Shown piece by piece: positions 8,677 to 18,032 of a stretch of 64,000 bases of DNA (positions are counted from its first letter, which is position 1; every line of letters begins with the position of its first letter). This DNA comes from Gemmatirosa kalamazoonensis (lineage in GTDB: Bacteria > Gemmatimonadota > Gemmatimonadetes > Gemmatimonadales > Gemmatimonadaceae). The notes below the pieces were generated by a model. That model worked only from the letters and a program-made list of their open reading frames with translations, had not been told where the DNA came from and made no database searches. The position numbers and the translations under genes were made by a program. Location: assembly GCF_000522985.1 (NCBI RefSeq), contig NZ_CP007128.1, positions 1,162,220 to 1,226,219 on the forward strand, given 5' to 3'.

Positions 8677-9852
8677 TCAACGCAGCCGGATCGCCGAGCG
8701 GCTCGTGCCCATCACGCGCAGCACGTTCTCCGCGACCTGCCGTCCGAGGGCCTGGCCCGCCGCACAGTCGAAGCGGTAGTGCAGCCCGGCGTACATCCGC
8801 GACAGCCCTGCCTCCTCCACCATCGCCGTTAGGCGCGCGCTCTGTGTCGGGAACTCGCTCGCGAGCACCGTCGCGTATGACGCGGTGAAGCACGAGTGGC
8901 CGCTCGGGTACGACGGATGGTTGGGCAGCCCGATCGGGAGCTTGATCAGCGAATCGGCCTGCGACGGCCGGATGAAGTAGTACGCGAGCTTCGCGTCGAA
9001 GCACGCGTTCGCGACGTCGAACGCGGCCATGTTCGCGAGCGCGAGGATGCGCGCAGCGTCGCGATCGGAGCGGTGGTCGTCGACGATCATGCCGGCGGCC
9101 ACGCCGTTCATGTAAGCGCCGGTCCTCGGCGCCCAGTCCTGCGCGATCGTGAGCTGCGCGGGTGTGAGGCTGTCGGACAACGCGCGGATCTCCGCGAGCG
9201 CGGCGTTGAACGTCGCGGAGCCGAACGCCGGCGGCGCGGCCGGACGGAACTCATCGCCCGACGTGAGCGCGAACGTCCGCGCGCCGATGAAGCCGCGCAG
9301 CGAGTTCACGCCCGTCCACGTGCCCGGACCACCCGGATTCGCCGGCCGCGTCGTGAGGTCCGTCTTGTCGGTCGCCGCCTCCGCGAGGACGGCGGCGCCG
9401 GTCGCGCGCCCGATCGCCTCGCCGGCGGAAAGGTCCCGGGTGCCTTCGGGCCACGGCGTCGAGGCCTTCTGCGCCCGCAGCTTTTCGTCGAGCAGCGCCG
9501 AGTCCAGCGGGAAGAAGCTCTTCAGCACGACGAGCGATGCGCCGGCCGCCGCGGCGGCCGCGGAGGCGGCGGGGCCACTGCCCTGCTTCGCGTCTTCGGC
9601 GGCGACGATCGCGTTGTACTGCGCGACGGAGAGATACGTGAGAATGCGGATCTGCGTCGTCGGCGAGGCGACGGCGCGCGACGTGATGAGGTCGCGCGCC
9701 GTCGCGTTCCACGAGAGACTCGGCCCCGCCGCGGCGGACAGCTCGGGGTCGGGCGTCGGCGTCGACGTCGGGTCGCCGCACGCGGTCAGCGCGAGCGCCA
9801 GGAAGGGGAGAAGCAACGGCATGCGCGCGCTGTCTTTCACGGTGGTCCGCAT
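8677..9852 (-). CDS. Vanadium haloperoxidase-like / PAP2-family phosphatase
   Basis: A 391-residue protein with a lipobox-type leader (ALTACG). The C-terminal third has the PAP2/vanadium-haloperoxidase signature: PSYPSGHSCFTASYATVL, which contains the catalytic SGH, then AGLHYRFDCAAGQALG, which supplies the distal His and Arg. The all-helical N-terminal part (SWNATARDLI, QYNAIVAAEDA) matches the vanadium-haloperoxidase-like branch rather than small lipid phosphatases. It would act on a phosphate ester or halide in the periplasm or at the surface. It is the first gene of the four-gene minus operon and is divergent from the sigma factor gene. Confidence 0.82.
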   Translation of the reverse strand: MRTTVKDSARMPLLLPFLALALTACGDPTSTPTPDPELSAAAGPSLSWNATARDLITSRAVASPTTQIRILTYLSVAQYNAIVAAEDAKQGSGPAASAAAAAAGASLVVLKSFFPLDSALLDEKLRAQKASTPWPEGTRDLSAGEAIGRATGAAVLAEAATDKTDLTTRPANPGGPGTWTGVNSLRGFIGARTFALTSGDEFRPAAPPAFGSATFNAALAEIRALSDSLTPAQLTIAQDWAPRTGAYMNGVAAGMIVDDHRSDRDAARILALANMAAFDVANACFDAKLAYYFIRPSQADSLIKLPIGLPNHPSYPSGHSCFTASYATVLASEFPTQSARLTAMVEEAGLSRMYAGLHYRFDCAAGQALGRQVAENVLRVMGTSRSAIRLR

Positions 9853-10032
9853 CGGTGCGCCAGTGGCGTGGGTGAGGCAGCGCGGCCACGCGTGTGTTGC
9901 CTACCGCACACATCGCCCGTACCTTGGGCCGCACGGCGTCTCGACGCCGCACGAGCTGACGCGGGGGATCCGCGCGAAAGACGCCATGTCGATGTCGGCG
10001 TGGTGGCTCGCGACTCTGGTCGCCCCGCGCGC

Positions 10033-10629
10033 ATGCCCGAGCAACACGAGCAGGAGATCACGGAGGCGCTGGCCGCGCTGAGCCGCGGCGCCCCGGAGGC
10101 GATGGACCGCCTCATGCCCCTGGTCTACCGCGAGCTCAAGCGCATCGCGCATCGACAGCTCGGCGCCGAATCGCGCGGCCACACGCTGTCGACGACGGCC
10201 GTGGTGCACGAGGCCTACCTGCGACTCGCCGAGCAGACGCACGTCGAGTGGGCGAGCCCCGGCCAGTTCTTCGCGCTCGCGGCGCGCGCGATGCGCCGCG
10301 TGCTGATCGACTACGCCAGGCAGCATCGGGCCGCGCGCCGCGGCGGACCGGACCGCACCGTGGTGCCGCTCGACCTGCTCGAGCACGGCGACTCGGCGGC
10401 GATCTCGATCGACGACCGCGCCGACTCGCTGCTCGCGCTCGACGAGGCGCTCGAGGGGCTTCGCCGGATGGACGAGCGGCTGGCCCGCGTCGTGGAGTGC
10501 CGCTTCTTCGCCGGCCTAACGGAAGTGGAGACGTCGGAGGCGCTCGGCGTGTCGCAGCGGACCGTATCTCGCGACTGGCAGATGGCGCGCGCGTGGCTGC
10601 ACGAGGCGTTGCGCCGTGAAACCGCCTAA
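10033..10629 (+). CDS. ECF-like sigma factor, TIGR02999 type
   Basis: A 198-residue RNA polymerase sigma factor. Region 2 includes LMPLVYRELKRIAHRQL and TTAVVHEAYLRL; region 4 is VECRFFAGLTEVETSEALGVSQRTVSRDW, a helix-turn-helix. The wording STTAVVHEAYLRL and RVLIDYARQHRAARRGG is typical of the TIGR02999 group of Acidobacteria, Planctomycetes and Gemmatimonadota. Start ATG 10033 gives MPEQHEQEITEAL, the normal beginning. Its last 14 nt overlap the GTG start of the kinase gene, so translation is probably coupled. The partner kinase replaces an ordinary anti-sigma gene in this arrangement. Confidence 0.9.
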   Translation: MPEQHEQEITEALAALSRGAPEAMDRLMPLVYRELKRIAHRQLGAESRGHTLSTTAVVHEAYLRLAEQTHVEWASPGQFFALAARAMRRVLIDYARQHRAARRGGPDRTVVPLDLLEHGDSAAISIDDRADSLLALDEALEGLRRMDERLARVVECRFFAGLTEVETSEALGVSQRTVSRDWQMARAWLHEALRRETA

Positions 10630-13615
10630 CGCACCGCGCGGAGACGCCGCGCCGCTGTCGCCCGAGCGGTGGGCGCGCGTGCGCGCGCTCGTCGAGGAGG
10701 CGCTCGCGCTGCCGTCCGACGCGCGGCCCGCGTTTCTCGATGCGTCGTGCGGAGGCGACGACGCGTTGCGCGATCTCGTCGCGCGCCTAACGGTGTCGGG
10801 CGAGCGCACGGGCGCGAGCTGGGCGTTCCTGGCGCGGCCGGCCGGCGAGCTCGCCGCCCCGCTGCTCGCCGACGCCGACCTGTCCGACGACCGGTACGCG
10901 TTAGGCGCGGGTCTCCCGCTCCGGCGCGCGCGCGCCGAGTCGAACGACCTGCTCGCCCGCCTGCGCCCCGCCATCGGCGAGCGCTACCGCGTCGAGCGGG
11001 AGCTGGCCGAGGGGGGCATGGCCACCGTCTACCTCGCGCACGACGTCAAGCACGAGCGACGCGTTGCCATCAAGGTGCTCCACCCCGAGCTCTCCGCCGT
11101 GTTGGGCGCCGAGCGGTTCCTCGCCGAGATCCGGACGACGGCGGCGCTGCAGCACCCGAACATCCTGCCGCTGTTCGACTCGGGAGAGGCGGTGGACCCA
11201 CACGGGGTCCGCCTACTCTTCTACGTGATGCCGGTCGTCGAGGGGGAGACGCTGCGCGCGCGGATCCAGCGCGAGCAGCAGCTCCCGGTGGACGACGCGG
11301 TGCGCATCGTGACCGAGGTGGCGCTCGCGCTCGACTACGCGCACCGCCGCGGCGTCGTCCACCGCGACGTCAAACCCGAGAACATCCTGCTGCACGAGGG
11401 GCGGCCGCTCGTCGCCGACTTCGGCATCGCGCTCGCCGTCGAGGTCGCGCAGGCCGCCGGCGCCGAGCGCATCACGCGGCCCGGCAGCTCGTTAGGCACC
11501 CCGCCGTACATGAGCCCCGAGCAGGCCGCGGGCGCCGCCGCGCTCGACGGACGGAGCGACGTCTACTCGCTGGCGTGCGTGCTCTACGAGCTGCTGGTGG
11601 GCGACCCGCCGTTCACCGGCCGCACCGCGCAGGTGGTGATCGCGAGAGTGCTCGCGGAGCCCGCGCCCCATGTGCGCACGGTGCGCCCGAGCGTCCCGCC
11701 GCACGTCGATGCGGCGCTCGCCCGCGCGCTGTCGAAGCTCCCCGCCGACCGTCACGCGACGGCGCACGAGTTCGCCGACGCGCTCGGCCGCGAGTCGCTC
11801 ACGCACGCGCCAGCGGCGGCGCGGTGGCGCACCGCGCGCGTCGCGTTAGGCGCCGTCGCCGCGGCCGCGCTCACGACGGCCGCGTGGACCGCGCTGCGCC
11901 CACCCGCCGCGCCCGCGGAGGTCATGCGCAGCTCGTACCCCGGTCTCGTCGACCAGACGATCTTCGGCGACGTCACCATCACGCCGAACGGCCGCGCGCT
12001 GGTGTACACCGGCACCGTCGAGACGGACCGGCCGCTCATGCTGCAGCCGCTCGACCAGTCGGCGCCCCGCGCGCTCCCGGGCACCGCCGGCGCGAGCGCC
12101 CCGTTCGTCGCCCCCGACGGCCGGCGCCTCTCGTTCATGCTGATCTCCCGCGCGCGCCGGATGGTGTCCATCACGACCGCCGCCGGCGACGGGAGGCGCG
12201 CGAGGCGCGCGAGCCGCGCGTGGCGCTACGGCAACGGCGGGTGGGACGGCGACAGCGCCATCGTCACGGAAGACCAGACGTCGCGCGGGCTGGCGCGGCA
12301 GGCGCCTAACGGAGCCGCCGTCGGCACGCTGCTCACGCGGCCGGACTCCGCGCGCGGCGAGTCGAGGCACGAGTCGCCGCTCGTCCTTCCGGTCGGGCAT
12401 GCGGTGGTCTTCACCATCGGCCTGCACGGGGGCCGGGGGCGCATCGTCGGTCCGCTCGCCATCGCGTCGCTCGCGCGCGGCCCGTCCGCGCGTGGCCCGT
12501 CCGAGCGCGCGACGTCGGTCTCGCCGCACGTGTGGCTCGGGGTGACCGCCCGCCACGCGATCGCGTTCGTCGACGGGTGGCTGCTCTACTCGAGCGCCGA
12601 CGGCCTGGCCATCATGGCGGTGCGGCTCGATGTGAGGCATCAGCGGATCGTCGGACAGCCGGTCCGCGTGCTGGAGGAAAGTGCGGGGAGCGTGGAGACG
12701 GGCGCGCTCGCCGATGACGGCACCCTGCTCTACGTGCGAAAGCCGCGGACCAACTCGCTCGTGCTCGTGGACTCCGCCGGCGCCGTGCACGCGCTGCTCC
12801 CGGGCACCCGCGGCTCGTTCATGTATCCGCGCTTCTCGCCCGACGGCAAGCGCGTCGCGGTGCAGGCGGTCACCGGCGACGGCGGCAACGACGTGTGGGT
12901 CTACGACGTCGCGACGCAGACCCCGGCACAGCTCACGACCACGGGGCGCGCGCTCCATCCGACCTGGACCCCGGACGGACGGCGCATCGTCTTCATGGTG
13001 CCATTGCGTGGGCTCATGTCGCAGCGGGTCGACGGCAGCGCCGCGGCAACGCCGATCGTGGGGACGCAGGGTGCGTTCGGGCCGAGCGTGGCACCCGACG
13101 GCAAGACCGTCGTGTACCATAAGAACCACTCGTCGCCCGACGGTGTGAGCGTCTGGTTCGCGTCCATGAACGGCGCCGGTCCGCCTCGCGGCCTGCGGGA
13201 GGATCGGTTCATCGAGTACATGCCCGCGCTGTCGCCCGACGGACACTGGCTGGCCGACGTGTCGGACGCGACGGGGGAGAAGGAAGTGTACGTGCGGCCG
13301 GTCCCGGGCCCCGGAGCTGCCGTGCGGATCTCCGACGGCGGCGGCAGCGAGCCCGCCTGGTCGCCCGACGGGCACCGGGTCTACTACCGCAACAAGGGCG
13401 CGTTCATGGCGGTGGACATCACGACGCCGGCGCTCGCGGTCACGTCGCGCCGCCGGCTCTTCAAGGATTCCTTCGACGGCGCGATGCCGCACCGCAACTA
13501 CGACGTCGCGCCCGACGGCTCGGGCTTCCTCATGATCACCGGCGGAAGCTCGGAGGCGGTGCTCGTCGTCAACTGGCTGAGCCGACTCCGGGAGCAGCTC
13601 GCCCGCGAACGTTAG
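10616..13615 (+). CDS. Membrane Ser/Thr protein kinase with C-terminal TolB/WD40-like propeller
   Basis: A 999-residue protein. Residues about 1-100 form the N-terminal region usual for kinases linked to this sigma type. The kinase domain spans about 123-390: Gly loop ELAEGGMATVYLA, Lys in VAIKVL, catalytic HRDVKPEN near 248, DFGIA, and activation-segment GTPPYMSPEQA. A single transmembrane helix lies near 407-428. The remaining 570 residues are PD40/TolB-like propeller blades (FSPDGKRVAV, WTPDGRRIVF, LSPDGHWLAD, WSPDGHRVYY), placed outside the membrane as a likely sensor. The GTG start overlaps the sigma gene by 14 nt. The stop TAG is in CGTTAGGC. Target and signal are unknown. Confidence 0.92.
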   Translation: MKPPNAPRGDAAPLSPERWARVRALVEEALALPSDARPAFLDASCGGDDALRDLVARLTVSGERTGASWAFLARPAGELAAPLLADADLSDDRYALGAGLPLRRARAESNDLLARLRPAIGERYRVERELAEGGMATVYLAHDVKHERRVAIKVLHPELSAVLGAERFLAEIRTTAALQHPNILPLFDSGEAVDPHGVRLLFYVMPVVEGETLRARIQREQQLPVDDAVRIVTEVALALDYAHRRGVVHRDVKPENILLHEGRPLVADFGIALAVEVAQAAGAERITRPGSSLGTPPYMSPEQAAGAAALDGRSDVYSLACVLYELLVGDPPFTGRTAQVVIARVLAEPAPHVRTVRPSVPPHVDAALARALSKLPADRHATAHEFADALGRESLTHAPAAARWRTARVALGAVAAAALTTAAWTALRPPAAPAEVMRSSYPGLVDQTIFGDVTITPNGRALVYTGTVETDRPLMLQPLDQSAPRALPGTAGASAPFVAPDGRRLSFMLISRARRMVSITTAAGDGRRARRASRAWRYGNGGWDGDSAIVTEDQTSRGLARQAPNGAAVGTLLTRPDSARGESRHESPLVLPVGHAVVFTIGLHGGRGRIVGPLAIASLARGPSARGPSERATSVSPHVWLGVTARHAIAFVDGWLLYSSADGLAIMAVRLDVRHQRIVGQPVRVLEESAGSVETGALADDGTLLYVRKPRTNSLVLVDSAGAVHALLPGTRGSFMYPRFSPDGKRVAVQAVTGDGGNDVWVYDVATQTPAQLTTTGRALHPTWTPDGRRIVFMVPLRGLMSQRVDGSAAATPIVGTQGAFGPSVAPDGKTVVYHKNHSSPDGVSVWFASMNGAGPPRGLREDRFIEYMPALSPDGHWLADVSDATGEKEVYVRPVPGPGAAVRISDGGGSEPAWSPDGHRVYYRNKGAFMAVDITTPALAVTSRRRLFKDSFDGAMPHRNYDVAPDGSGFLMITGGSSEAVLVVNWLSRLREQLARER

Positions 13616-13714
13616 GCCCGCGTTAGGCACGTCGACGCAGACGCCCGCCGCGGCAGCACGGTACGGCCGATCTCCAGGAGGCGACCGTGTGGACGCAATC
13701 GGCACGCGTTAGGC
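13610..13714. repeat. Cluster of three GTTAGGC words
   Basis: Three same-orientation copies of the window-wide word lie within 105 bp, at about 13610, 13622 and 13708. The first supplies the kinase stop codon, the second is intergenic, and the third lies in the signal-peptide region of the SusC-like gene. This is the densest local cluster I found. See the finding on the word itself. Confidence 0.6.
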
Positions 13715-16683
13715 ATCCGGCACTTCCGGCGCGCGCGGCACTCGCCGCGCTCGCGCTCGCCGCGCGTGCGGCGGCCGCGCAGACCGGCACCGTAGTCGGG
13801 CGCGTGACCGACGCGGCCACAGGGGCGCCGGTGGCCGCGGCCCAGGTGACCCTCACCGGCACGCAGCGTGTCACGTCGGTGGACGCCGACGGACGCTTCC
13901 GCCTGACGAACGTCCCCGCCGGTGCCGGCGAGCTGCGCGCACGCGCCCTCGGCCACACGCCGGCGTCGGCCGCGTTCTCGCTGGTGCCTAACGGTATCGA
14001 CACGGTCGCGCTGTCGATGGCCGCGAGCGGTGTCGAGCTCGACGCGGTCGTCGTCACCGGCTCGCTCGGCGACACGCGCCGGCGCGCGGTGGGCCACTCG
14101 GTCGCCGTGGTCGACGCGCGCGCGATCGTGGGCGCGTCCGCGGTCGCCAACCTCACCGAGGTGCTCCAGGCGAAGGCCCCCGGGCTCACGGTGTTCCCGC
14201 CTTCCGGCACGGTGGGCACCGCGGCCGCGTTCCGTCTGCGCGGTGCCGGCTCCCTGAGCGCCTCCAACAACCCGACGATCTACGTCGACGGTGTGCGCGT
14301 GAGCACGCGCGACCAGGGCAACTACGACGTCTTCGGGCAGGCCACGACGGCGCTCGACGCCATCAACCCCGCGGACATCGCGTCCGTCGAGGTGATCAAG
14401 GGACCGGCGGCGTCCACGCTCTACGGCGCCGAAGCGGCGGCCGGGGTGATCCAGATCTTCACGCAGCGCGGGCGCCCCGGCCGCGTCGCGTGGGAGGCGC
14501 GCGTCGACGTCGGGCGGTCCGACTGGGACACGCGCCTGCGACCGGTGAACTTCGCGATCGCGACCGCCGAGCGCCTCGCCGACACGGTGACCTGGCCCGG
14601 CTTCGAGGGCAAGGCGCTCGGCGACGTCATCTCGTTCCGCCCCCTCAGCGACGGCCGCGCGCTGCGCACCGGGGGGCTCTCCAAGGTGTTGCTCTCCGCG
14701 AGCGGCGGCGCGGACCGGTACACGTTCTACGTCTCGGCCGGCACGTCGAGCGAGGACGGCGTGTTCCACAACAACGCCGCCGAGCGCCGCTCCCTCCGCA
14801 GCAACGTCACGCTCGCGCCGTCGCGCGCGATGACCTTCACGACCGACGTCGCGCTCGCCAAGGCTCACATCCGGCTGCCGCTCAACGACGACGCCGGGCC
14901 GTTAGGCCTGATCTTCAGCAGCTACCTCGCGGCGCCGGGCCGGGCGTACACGTTCCCCGGCGGACGCGACTACTCGTCGATCACGCCGGAGGTGGCCGAC
15001 GTCTACGACAACCAGACGTGGGCCGACCGGCTCACGGTCGCGTCGACGATGGACTACGCGCCGACGTCCTGGCTCGCGAACGTGATCCGGGTGGGGCTCG
15101 ACGCCAACGTGGGGCGCGCGGAGCTCTACTTCGCGCCCGACCCGCTCGGCCGGCGCCCTTTCGTGGCCCGCGGGAGCCTCGGCCTCGACAACACGAAGGG
15201 GCTCATCGCCGAGGGCCGCCCCGAGAGCCAGGACGTCACGCTGAGCTACGACGCGACCGCGACGCGACGGTGGTCCCGCGCGCTCGTCTCGCACACGTCG
15301 TTAGGCATGCAGTACCTGGCGGACGTGTTCCGGCGGACCGACGCGATCGGCACCGACGTCGGCAGCGGCGCGCTGCGGTCGGTCGCCGCGGCCGCGGTCA
15401 CGCACGGCACCGCGTCGTCGTCCGAGCAGAAGTCGCTGGGCGTGTACGCGCAGCAGCAGCTCTCGCTCGCCGACCGACTCTTCGTCACCCTCGCCGCGCG
15501 CGTGGACAACAACTCCGCGTTCGGCTCCCGGCTGAAGGCGGTGGTCTACCCGAAGGCGTCCGTCTCGTACGTGGTCTCCGACGCGCGGCACGTCACGGTG
15601 CCCGGCGTCGACGCGCTGCGGCTGCGGGCGGCGTGGGGCCAGGCCGGCAACGCCCCACGTCCGTTCGACGCGGAGCGCTCCTACACCGCGTCGGTGGTCA
15701 CCTTCGCGAACGGCACGCAGTCCGCGCTGCACTACGCGTCGACCGGTAACCCGAACCTCCGCCCGGAGCGGGGATCCGAGATCGAGGTCGGCTTCGAGAG
15801 TGCGCTCCTCGGCGACCGCGTGGACGTGGACGTGAGCTACTACGACAAGACCACGCGTGACGCGCTCATCGGCGTGCCCGTTCCGCCGTCCACCGGATTC
15901 GCGGACCAGTTGCTCACCAACCTCGGCGAGATCTCGAACCGCGGGGTCGAGGTGCTCGTGCGCGCCGTTCCCGTGCGGCGGAAGTCGCTGACCGTCGACG
16001 CGGCGCTCTCGCTGGCGACCAACCGCAACCGGCTGGTCTCGTTCGGCGACGGCCGCGCGCCGGTCGTCTTCGGCTTCAACGCGCCGTCGCAGCGCTACCA
16101 GGAGGGCTTCCCGCTCGGCGCGATGTGGGCGCAGCGGGTGCGGTACAACGCGGACGGCACGCTGCTCAAGGTCGGCGGCCGGCCGGTGCTCGACACGGCG
16201 AGCGTGTACATGGGACCGTCCGCGCCCACGCGCGATCTGTCGCTCACCGGCGGGGCGCTGTTGTTAGGCAGGCTGCGCGTGCGCGCGCTCGCCGACTACA
16301 AGGGCGGCCACTATCAGTTCAACGTGAAGGACAGCCGGCGCGACCGCGACGGCGTGTCGTGGGAGACGGTGAACCCCGCGGCGGACCCCGACGAGGTCCT
16401 CGCCCGCCAGTTCCAGTTCCAGACGTTCCTCCACATCCAGCGGGCCGACTTCGTCAAGCTGCGTGACGTGTCGATCGGCTACGACGTGCCGCTCGGCGGC
16501 GTGCACGGCGCGGCGCGGCGCGCGACGCTCACGCTCGCGGGCCACAACCTGAAGATCTGGACCCGGTACGGCGGCGCCGACCCCGAGGTGAACTACAGCG
16601 GCGCGGCCCGGTTCAACCGCGACGACGCGTGGGTCGTGCCGCAGACGCGCCGGTACTCCGCGACCGTCGCGGTCGCGTTCTGA
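13687..16683 (+). CDS. SusC/RagA-like TonB-dependent outer-membrane receptor
   Basis: A 998-residue protein. GTG start 13687 follows AGGAGG at 13677-13682. It has a signal peptide to about residue 34 (ARAAAAQT), a carboxypeptidase-regulatory-like beta sandwich (GRVTDAATGAPVAAAQVTL) at about 35-115, and a plug domain (LTEVLQAKAPGLTV, GSLSASNNPTIYVDGVR, IEVIKGPAASTLYGAEAAAG) at about 150-265. A long beta barrel follows, ending in an aromatic residue (VAVAF). It would import a ligand, possibly glycan or peptide breakdown products, together with the SusD partner whose ATG overlaps its stop (TGATG). The substrate is not evident. Confidence 0.92.
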   Translation: MWTQSARVRHPALPARAALAALALAARAAAAQTGTVVGRVTDAATGAPVAAAQVTLTGTQRVTSVDADGRFRLTNVPAGAGELRARALGHTPASAAFSLVPNGIDTVALSMAASGVELDAVVVTGSLGDTRRRAVGHSVAVVDARAIVGASAVANLTEVLQAKAPGLTVFPPSGTVGTAAAFRLRGAGSLSASNNPTIYVDGVRVSTRDQGNYDVFGQATTALDAINPADIASVEVIKGPAASTLYGAEAAAGVIQIFTQRGRPGRVAWEARVDVGRSDWDTRLRPVNFAIATAERLADTVTWPGFEGKALGDVISFRPLSDGRALRTGGLSKVLLSASGGADRYTFYVSAGTSSEDGVFHNNAAERRSLRSNVTLAPSRAMTFTTDVALAKAHIRLPLNDDAGPLGLIFSSYLAAPGRAYTFPGGRDYSSITPEVADVYDNQTWADRLTVASTMDYAPTSWLANVIRVGLDANVGRAELYFAPDPLGRRPFVARGSLGLDNTKGLIAEGRPESQDVTLSYDATATRRWSRALVSHTSLGMQYLADVFRRTDAIGTDVGSGALRSVAAAAVTHGTASSSEQKSLGVYAQQQLSLADRLFVTLAARVDNNSAFGSRLKAVVYPKASVSYVVSDARHVTVPGVDALRLRAAWGQAGNAPRPFDAERSYTASVVTFANGTQSALHYASTGNPNLRPERGSEIEVGFESALLGDRVDVDVSYYDKTTRDALIGVPVPPSTGFADQLLTNLGEISNRGVEVLVRAVPVRRKSLTVDAALSLATNRNRLVSFGDGRAPVVFGFNAPSQRYQEGFPLGAMWAQRVRYNADGTLLKVGGRPVLDTASVYMGPSAPTRDLSLTGGALLLGRLRVRALADYKGGHYQFNVKDSRRDRDGVSWETVNPAADPDEVLARQFQFQTFLHIQRADFVKLRDVSIGYDVPLGGVHGAARRATLTLAGHNLKIWTRYGGADPEVNYSGAARFNRDDAWVVPQTRRYSATVAVAF

Positions 16684-17960
16684 TGGCCGCCCGATCCGCC
16701 CGGACGGCGCGCGGCGCGATCGCGCTGGGCCTAACGGTGTTAGGTCTGACCGCGTGCGACGACGTGCTCAAGGTGAGCGACCCGGGTTCGGTCCACGAGC
16801 CGCAGCTCTCCGACCCCGCGCTCGTACCGTTCATCGTCAACGGCGTGGTCGGCGAGTTCCAGTTCGCGTACGGGAGCTACGCGCTCTGGTCGGGGGTGCT
16901 CGCCGACGAGCTGTTCACGGACCACCCCAACCAGAGCTACCGCGATCTCTCGCTGCACAGCTTCGACGACGGCAACGCCGCCGACTCGCTCGTCTACGCG
17001 AGCCTGCAGCGGGCCCGCCAGTCCGCCGACGATGCCGTCGACCGGCTGCGCACGTTCCTCGGCCCGCGCGCCGCATCGAGCCTCGACGTCGCGCGCGCGC
17101 TCGTCTACGGCGGCTACGCGTTCACGCTGCTGGGCGAGGGATTCTGCGAGGCCCCGGTCCGCCTGAGCGCTCCACTGCCGTCCGACGAGCTGCTCGCGCG
17201 GGCCGTCGCGCGCTTCGACGAGGGGATCGCGGTCGCGACGGCCGCCGCGACGGCGCCTAACGCCGCGGACGCGCACGATCTGATCTCCCTGGCTCGCGTC
17301 GGCGCCGCGCGCGCGTCGCTCAAGCGGGGCGACCTCGCCAGGGCCCGCGCGTACGCCGTGCTCGTCACCGACGCCGCGTACGAGCGCTGGGCCTACTACT
17401 CCGCGAACTCCGCGCGCGAGAACAACGCGGTGCAGATGGGGGTGCGGGCGGGGCAGCCCTACATCGGCATGTCGCCGGCGTTCCAGAACCTCGGCGACGT
17501 GCGCGTCCCGCAGCCGACGGCGCCGCGCCCGTCCCTGCGGTCGAACCCGATCCTGCCGCCGCTCAAGCCCGCGATGTACAGCGGCTGGAGCGCGACGGCG
17601 CCGGCACCGATCGACGTCGCGACGCACATCCGATTCGCGAGTGGCCTCGAGGCGCGCTACATCGCCGTGGAGGCGGACGGCCCGGGCCCCGCGATGCTGG
17701 CATTCGTCAACGCCCGGCGCGCCGTCGCCGGCAAGCTGCCGGTGAACTCCGATGGATCGGCGCTGCTCGCGGAGTTCCGCGTGCAGCGCGCGCTCGACTT
17801 CTACCTGACGGGCCAGCGGCTCGGCGACTTGCGGCGGTACGCGAGGGCGGGCACGGATCTGTTCCCCACCGGCAAGTTCCCGACGTCCCCCGATCGCTAC
17901 GGGGCCATGCACTGCTTCGTCGTGCCGCGGACGGAGAAAGCGGGCAATCCGAGCTACTGA
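16683..17960 (+). CDS. SusD/RagB-like surface lipoprotein
   Basis: A 425-residue protein starting at ATG 16683, which shares one base with the SusC stop. The N-terminus has a lipobox (GLTACDD). The helical repeat body (YGGYAFTLLGEGFCEAPV, RARAYAVLVTDAAYERW) and the C-terminal QRALDFYLTGQRLGDLRRYAR are standard SusD/RagB features. It caps the SusC-like barrel and binds the ligand at the cell surface. Overlap with the receptor gene implies one transcript and a fixed stoichiometry. An amidohydrolase gene 72 nt downstream may process the imported ligand; that link is inference. Confidence 0.9.
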   Translation: MAARSARTARGAIALGLTVLGLTACDDVLKVSDPGSVHEPQLSDPALVPFIVNGVVGEFQFAYGSYALWSGVLADELFTDHPNQSYRDLSLHSFDDGNAADSLVYASLQRARQSADDAVDRLRTFLGPRAASSLDVARALVYGGYAFTLLGEGFCEAPVRLSAPLPSDELLARAVARFDEGIAVATAAATAPNAADAHDLISLARVGAARASLKRGDLARARAYAVLVTDAAYERWAYYSANSARENNAVQMGVRAGQPYIGMSPAFQNLGDVRVPQPTAPRPSLRSNPILPPLKPAMYSGWSATAPAPIDVATHIRFASGLEARYIAVEADGPGPAMLAFVNARRAVAGKLPVNSDGSALLAEFRVQRALDFYLTGQRLGDLRRYARAGTDLFPTGKFPTSPDRYGAMHCFVVPRTEKAGNPSY

Positions 17961-18032
17961 TGGGCTCTCGCGCCGGCGCGGCGCTCCGTGTACATCACGG
18001 CTCACCACGGGAGCTTCGCAGAACGAGGAGTC